A stretch of 64,000 bases of DNA from Pandoraea terrigena (GTDB lineage Bacteria; Pseudomonadota; Gammaproteobacteria; Burkholderiales; Burkholderiaceae). The notes under the pieces were generated by a model that did not search any database, was not told the origin of the DNA, and saw only the letters and a program-made list of their open reading frames with translations. This document shows, piece by piece, positions 60,455 to 64,000 of this stretch; positions within the stretch are counted from its first letter, which is position 1, and the number at the start of each line of letters is the position of its first letter. The position numbers and the translations under genes were made by a program. The DNA is taken from assembly GCF_902459705.1 (NCBI RefSeq), contig NZ_CABPRU010000004.1:372001-436000 (forward strand), written 5' to 3'.

Positions 60455-61600
60455 TTACGCCGGCTGCTTTGCGTCGGCCATCGACTGCACGAAGCGGTCG
60501 AACAGATAGCCGATGTCATGCGGGCCGGGCGAGGCTTCCGGGTGTCCCTGGAAGCAGAATGCCGGGCGATCCGTCAGCTCGAAGCCTTGCAGCGTGCCGT
60601 CGAACAGCGACACGTGCGAGACGCGCGCGTTGGCCGGCAGGCTGTTCGTGTCCACGGCGAAGCCATGGTTTTGCGACGTGATGACCACACGGCCGGTCGC
60701 AAGGTCCTTGACCGGGTGGTTGGCACCGTGGTGGCCGGTCTTCATCTTCAGCGTCTTCGCGCCAACGGCCAGGCCCATGATCTGGTGGCCGAGGCAGATG
60801 CCGAAGGTCGGGATGCGGCGCTCGAGGAACGTCTTCGTGGCGGCGATGGCGTAATCGCACGGCTCGGGGTCACCGGGGCCGTTCGAGAGGAAAACACCGT
60901 CCGGGTTCAGGGCGAACACGTCGTCGGCCGAGCTTTGGGCCGGCAGCACCGTGACCTTGCAACCGCGCTCGGCGAGCATGCGCAGGATGTTGCGCTTGAC
61001 GCCGTAGTCCAGCGCGACCACATGGAAATTCGGCGCCTTCTGCTCACCGTAGCCTTCACCCAGACGCCATTCCGTTTCCGTCCACGCGTACGGCTCCGTG
61101 GTCGAGACGACCTTGGCAAGGTCCATCCCGGCGAGGCCCGGGAACGATTGGGCCAGCGCGATGGCCTTGGCGTCGCTGGCGTCTTCGCCGGCGAGGATGC
61201 AGCCGTTCTGGGCGCCCTTCTCGCGCAGGATGCGGGTCAGGCGGCGCGTGTCGATGCCTGCGATGGCCACGACACCTTCGTCCTTCAAGTATTGCGACAG
61301 CGTCCTGTCGGCGCGGAAATTCGAGCTGAGGATCGGCAGATCCTTGATGATCAGGCCTGCGGCATGGACTTTCGTGGCTTCGACGTCTTCACCGTTGACA
61401 CCCGTATTGCCAATGTGCGGATACGTCAACGTGACGATCTGACGCGCATAGCTCGGGTCGGTGAGGATTTCCTGATAGCCGGTGATGGCGGTATTGAAGA
61501 CCACTTCACCGATGGTGTGACCGGCAGCGCCGATGGCGTACCCACGAAAGACCGTGCCGTCAGCGAGCGCGAGAATGGCGGGTGGGAATGACGGCAGCAC
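60455..61600 (-). CDS. carA: Carbamoyl-phosphate synthase small subunit
   Basis: 381 residues: N-terminal CPSase domain ([45 protein letters not shown]) and C-terminal glutaminase with nucleophile Cys in [13 protein letters not shown] and His in [13 protein letters not shown]. Supplies ammonia to CarB. GTG start at 61600, seven bases after AGGAG. Confidence 0.97.
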   Translation of the reverse strand: MLPSFPPAILALADGTVFRGYAIGAAGHTIGEVVFNTAITGYQEILTDPSYARQIVTLTYPHIGNTGVNGEDVEATKVHAAGLIIKDLPILSSNFRADRTLSQYLKDEGVVAIAGIDTRRLTRILREKGAQNGCILAGEDASDAKAIALAQSFPGLAGMDLAKVVSTTEPYAWTETEWRLGEGYGEQKAPNFHVVALDYGVKRNILRMLAERGCKVTVLPAQSSADDVFALNPDGVFLSNGPGDPEPCDYAIAATKTFLERRIPTFGICLGHQIMGLAVGAKTLKMKTGHHGANHPVKDLATGRVVITSQNHGFAVDTNSLPANARVSHVSLFDGTLQGFELTDRPAFCFQGHPEASPGPHDIGYLFDRFVQSMADAKQPA

Positions 61601-61771
61601 GGGAAACTCCTGGAGGTTTCACCCCGGCTGCCAGCCCCATCGTCCGCTCGCGATGACATTAGCGCGGGCACCGGAATTGCGCGGAATATGCGCACAGCGG
61701 AGGCTCGGACTGCGGACGAGATGTCAGGCGGGTAGGCGCTAGGGTGAGGGTTAAATGACTAAAACCTTCAA

Positions 61772-61799
61772 AGTATAGCGCAAATCCCAATCATCTCAA
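61772..61799 (-). promoter_or_regulatory. carA promoter
   Basis: TTGAGA (61794-61799), 16-base spacer and a perfect-looking TATACT (61772-61777) on the minus strand. Its -35 overlaps the last codons of the upstream regulator gene. Leader of about 165 bases before carA. Confidence 0.72.
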
Positions 61800-62557
61800 A
61801 GCTGAACATGCGGGACACCAGTACGCTCTGCGTTCTCCCTGGGGGGAAGGCCGCTCGGGGACGGATACGCAGAGGGGATAGGGAAGTGGATACCCGCCCG
61901 CTGGGCTGCCAGCACGATGTGGCGCTCCATTGCGGCCCCGGCGGCGGCGCCATCGCGGCGGCGCAGCGCGTCGAGGATCTCCAGATGCTCATGATAGGTC
62001 GAAAGCACCAGTTCTCGTTGATAGAACGGCAGGCGCTGGCTTTCCATGACGATTTCCGTGCTGCCGCGCAGGATATCGGCGATGGCGCCATTCCCGGCGA
62101 GTCCCACGATGCGCAGATGGAAGGCGAAGTCCAGTTGGGCGGCGGTATCGACGTCACCGTCGATCAGGGCGCCCTTCATTGCCTCCACGTTGCCCGTGAG
62201 CCATTCGATCTCGCCATTGCTGGCCGCGTGGGCGGCCAGGCGGGCGGAGAAGCCTTCGAGCGCATAACGCAGTTGATACGTGTCGGCGAGCGAGATCTGG
62301 TCCGCGAAGCGCCAGGCGACGCCCAGGCGCGCCGAGGCGTCATTCACATAAACACCTTTACCGGGGCGGATCGCGACCATGCCGAGCGCTTCGAGCGTCG
62401 AGAGGGCTTCGCGCAGCGAGGCGCGGCTGATCGTCAGCTCCTCGGCGAGTTGGCGCTGCGACGGGAGCATCGCACCGGCCGGATAGACCTGACGTTCAAT
62501 GCGCTCGCGGATGATGGCGACAGCGGCGTCGGTTACGGCATGCGCCGAATGCTTCAT
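61796..62557 (-). CDS. FadR-type GntR regulator (FCD)
   Basis: 253 residues: winged helix (AIIRERIERQVYPAGAMLPSQRQLAEELTISRASLREALSTLEALGMVAIRPGKGVYV) and FCD domain (QLRYALEGFSARLAAHAASNGEIEW, TAAQLDFAFHLRIVGLAGNGAIADIL, STYHEHLEILDALRRRDGAAAGAAMERHI). Senses a small organic acid. Lies downstream of the trehalase gene on the same strand; no target is evident. Confidence 0.9.
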   Translation of the reverse strand: MKHSAHAVTDAAVAIIRERIERQVYPAGAMLPSQRQLAEELTISRASLREALSTLEALGMVAIRPGKGVYVNDASARLGVAWRFADQISLADTYQLRYALEGFSARLAAHAASNGEIEWLTGNVEAMKGALIDGDVDTAAQLDFAFHLRIVGLAGNGAIADILRGSTEIVMESQRLPFYQRELVLSTYHEHLEILDALRRRDGAAAGAAMERHIVLAAQRAGIHFPIPSAYPSPSGLPPRENAERTGVPHVQL

Positions 62558-62698
62558 GAGGCCTCACAAGGAATGCGGGTATACGTATCTCGCATTGTAC
62601 GACGCCAAATCCCTCCTCAGGCGGTCAGCCGTCGGTGCCTCGGGGAACCCGGCGGCATCGGGGATACCGGCCTTCCGACGCACGGCCGCTCAGTGGGT

Positions 62699-64000
62699 CT
62701 ATCGACGCACGCGTCCGGGAGCGCGGCCTTGCGCCGTTACCTGGTGCGCGAGGTGTTCCGGATAGTCGCCAAGGAGGCGTCGCACGACCCCGTTGGTCCA
62801 GCCGAAGCCGTCCTGAAGCGGGTACTCCCCGCCTCCCCCGCCGCTTGCGCACATCTCATCGCTCGTATGCAGCGAATACTTTTCGACGAGCTTGTTTTCA
62901 CGGGCATAGAGCGCGCTGACGGTCGAAAGCCAGCGGTGGGCGATGTCGCTTGCGAGCCGGTGCTCGCCATACTGGCGAAGCCCATCAATGGCGATCCATT
63001 GCAGCGGCGCCCAGCCGTTCGGCGGATCCCATTGCTGCAGGCCGGACGTCTGCGTCGTGCGCAATCCGCCGGGCGCCACGAGACGATCCGAGATCGTCTG
63101 CGCCGAGCGTCGCGCTTGTTCGCGCGACGCCAGCCCGACAAAGAGTGGCGTGGCGAGTGCTGCCGACAATCGTGGACGCGGCTCGCCGCCTTGCCAGTCG
63201 TAATCGAGAAAAGCCCCTTCGTCGTCGCACCAGAGATAGCGCGACATTGCCTCGCGCCGGGCTTGTGCACGCGTGGCAAACGCCTGGGCCGCGTCCGAGT
63301 CGCCGGTGGCCTTGCTCAGCGTGGCAATCTGCCTCTCGGAAGCGAACAGAAAGCTATTCAGGTCCACCGGCACACAAGCGGTCGTGCGGATCGAACCGAG
63401 ATTGTTCACGTCGTCCAGCCAGCGCGAGCTGAAGTCCCAGCCCGAGGCGGCACCGGCGCGAAGATCGCGATAGACCTCCCCGGCTCGGCGATTCGGCGCT
63501 TGACGGGCCGTGTTCACATCCTCCAGATAGCCTTCCTCGCGGGGGGTATCCCGCTCGTCCCAATAACGATTGAGGCGTGAGCCGTCGGGCATGCACACGA
63601 CATGGCGATAGGCCTCGCCGGGGGCGAGCGACGCCTCCCCGTCCATCCAGAAGTCATACTCGCGGCGCAGGTGAGGCAGATACTGGATCGCGCGCGCCAC
63701 GCCGTGCGACTCGAACAGCGCCACCATCAGGCCGTACATGGGCGGCTGAGAGCGGCTCAGATAATAAGTGCGATTACCGTTCGGAACATGGCCATAGGTG
63801 TCGATGAGGAACGAAAAGTTATCGGCCATGCTTCGCAGCAGGTCGTGGCGGTTGCTGCAGGCGAGGCCCAGCATCGTGAAATACGAGTCCCAGTAATACA
63901 GCTCGTGGAAGCGTCCGCCCGGCACCACATACGGCCGGGGGAGCGGCAACAGCGAGCTATACGCCGGGTGCGCCTCGGGCAAGCGCGTGAGGACATCCCA
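62699..64000 (-). CDS. treA: Trehalase (GH37), 5' end beyond window
   Basis: The last 433 residues of a trehalase; the frame is open to the window edge ([14 protein letters not shown]...). Signature 1 [20 protein letters not shown] and signature 2 [20 protein letters not shown] are both present, with the Asp/Glu catalytic region in SRWLDD and [28 protein letters not shown]. Splits trehalose into two glucoses; family members are often periplasmic, but the signal region is out of view. Confidence 0.95.
   Translation of the reverse strand, partial: WDVLTRLPEAHPAYSSLLPLPRPYVVPGGRFHELYYWDSYFTMLGLACSNRHDLLRSMADNFSFLIDTYGHVPNGNRTYYLSRSQPPMYGLMVALFESHGVARAIQYLPHLRREYDFWMDGEASLAPGEAYRHVVCMPDGSRLNRYWDERDTPREEGYLEDVNTARQAPNRRAGEVYRDLRAGAASGWDFSSRWLDDVNNLGSIRTTACVPVDLNSFLFASERQIATLSKATGDSDAAQAFATRAQARREAMSRYLWCDDEGAFLDYDWQGGEPRPRLSAALATPLFVGLASREQARRSAQTISDRLVAPGGLRTTQTSGLQQWDPPNGWAPLQWIAIDGLRQYGEHRLASDIAHRWLSTVSALYARENKLVEKYSLHTSDEMCASGGGGGEYPLQDGFGWTNGVVRRLLGDYPEHLAHQVTAQGRAPGRVRR

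Overview
The window is GC-rich chromosomal DNA from a betaproteobacterium of the Burkholderiaceae. The core order carA-lysE-carB-greA-DUF4149-yhbY-rlmE-ftsH-folP-glmM-pstSCAB-phoU-phoBR-ppk-ppx, the 16-strand-type porins and the protein sequences look most like Pandoraea, or a close Burkholderia relative. The genus is an inference; no search was run.

Layout. 1-9.8 kb: a CLC chloride channel, a minus-strand metabolic group (threonine aldolase, tautomerase, class II aldolase, MFS), alaS with a clear terminator, and a CaiB-type CoA-transferase. 9.9-14 kb: decaying DNA. It holds a scar made of fragments of a porin, a branched-chain-type ABC binding protein, a LivH permease, a hydantoinase and a PEP-mutase-type lyase, then a LysR regulator broken twice, an unknown protein, and a metallo-beta-lactamase-fold gene with a doubtful N-terminus. 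14.3-22.5 kb: a divergent catabolic locus. One arm has a polar amino acid binding protein, an aldehyde dehydrogenase and an XRE-cupin regulator. The other has ABC permease, ATPase, a double-GNAT protein, a cupin, a D-2-hydroxyacid dehydrogenase and an FAD amine/D-amino acid oxidoreductase. It resembles a regulated uptake-and-oxidation pathway for an unidentified amino compound. 22.5-28.4 kb: a possible structured RNA, tRNA-Arg(CCU), a WbuC-like cupin, rpsU, a basic-tailed small protein and a NERD-nuclease/SF1-helicase. 28.4-35.3 kb: a second catabolic cluster (SDR, ACS-family MFS, RidA, epimerase; divergent alpha/beta hydrolase and porin; GntR-FCD regulator), followed by an IS3-type transposase remnant and tRNA-Pro(UGG).

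36-51.6 kb is phosphate biology: SixA, an OlsB-like acyltransferase with a strong Pho box, ppx and ppk divergent around another Pho-box-like site, and phoR-phoB-phoU-pstB-pstA-pstC-pstS on the minus strand with a Pho box before pstS and a 15-bp perfect hairpin between pstS and pstC. These genes plausibly act together: PhoBR senses starvation, Pst imports phosphate, Ppk/Ppx handle polyphosphate, and OlsB replaces phospholipid with ornithine lipid. 49-62 kb is housekeeping (glmM, folP, ftsH, rlmE, yhbY, greA, carB, lysE-type exporter, carA). The window ends in a FadR-type regulator and a trehalase cut by the window edge.
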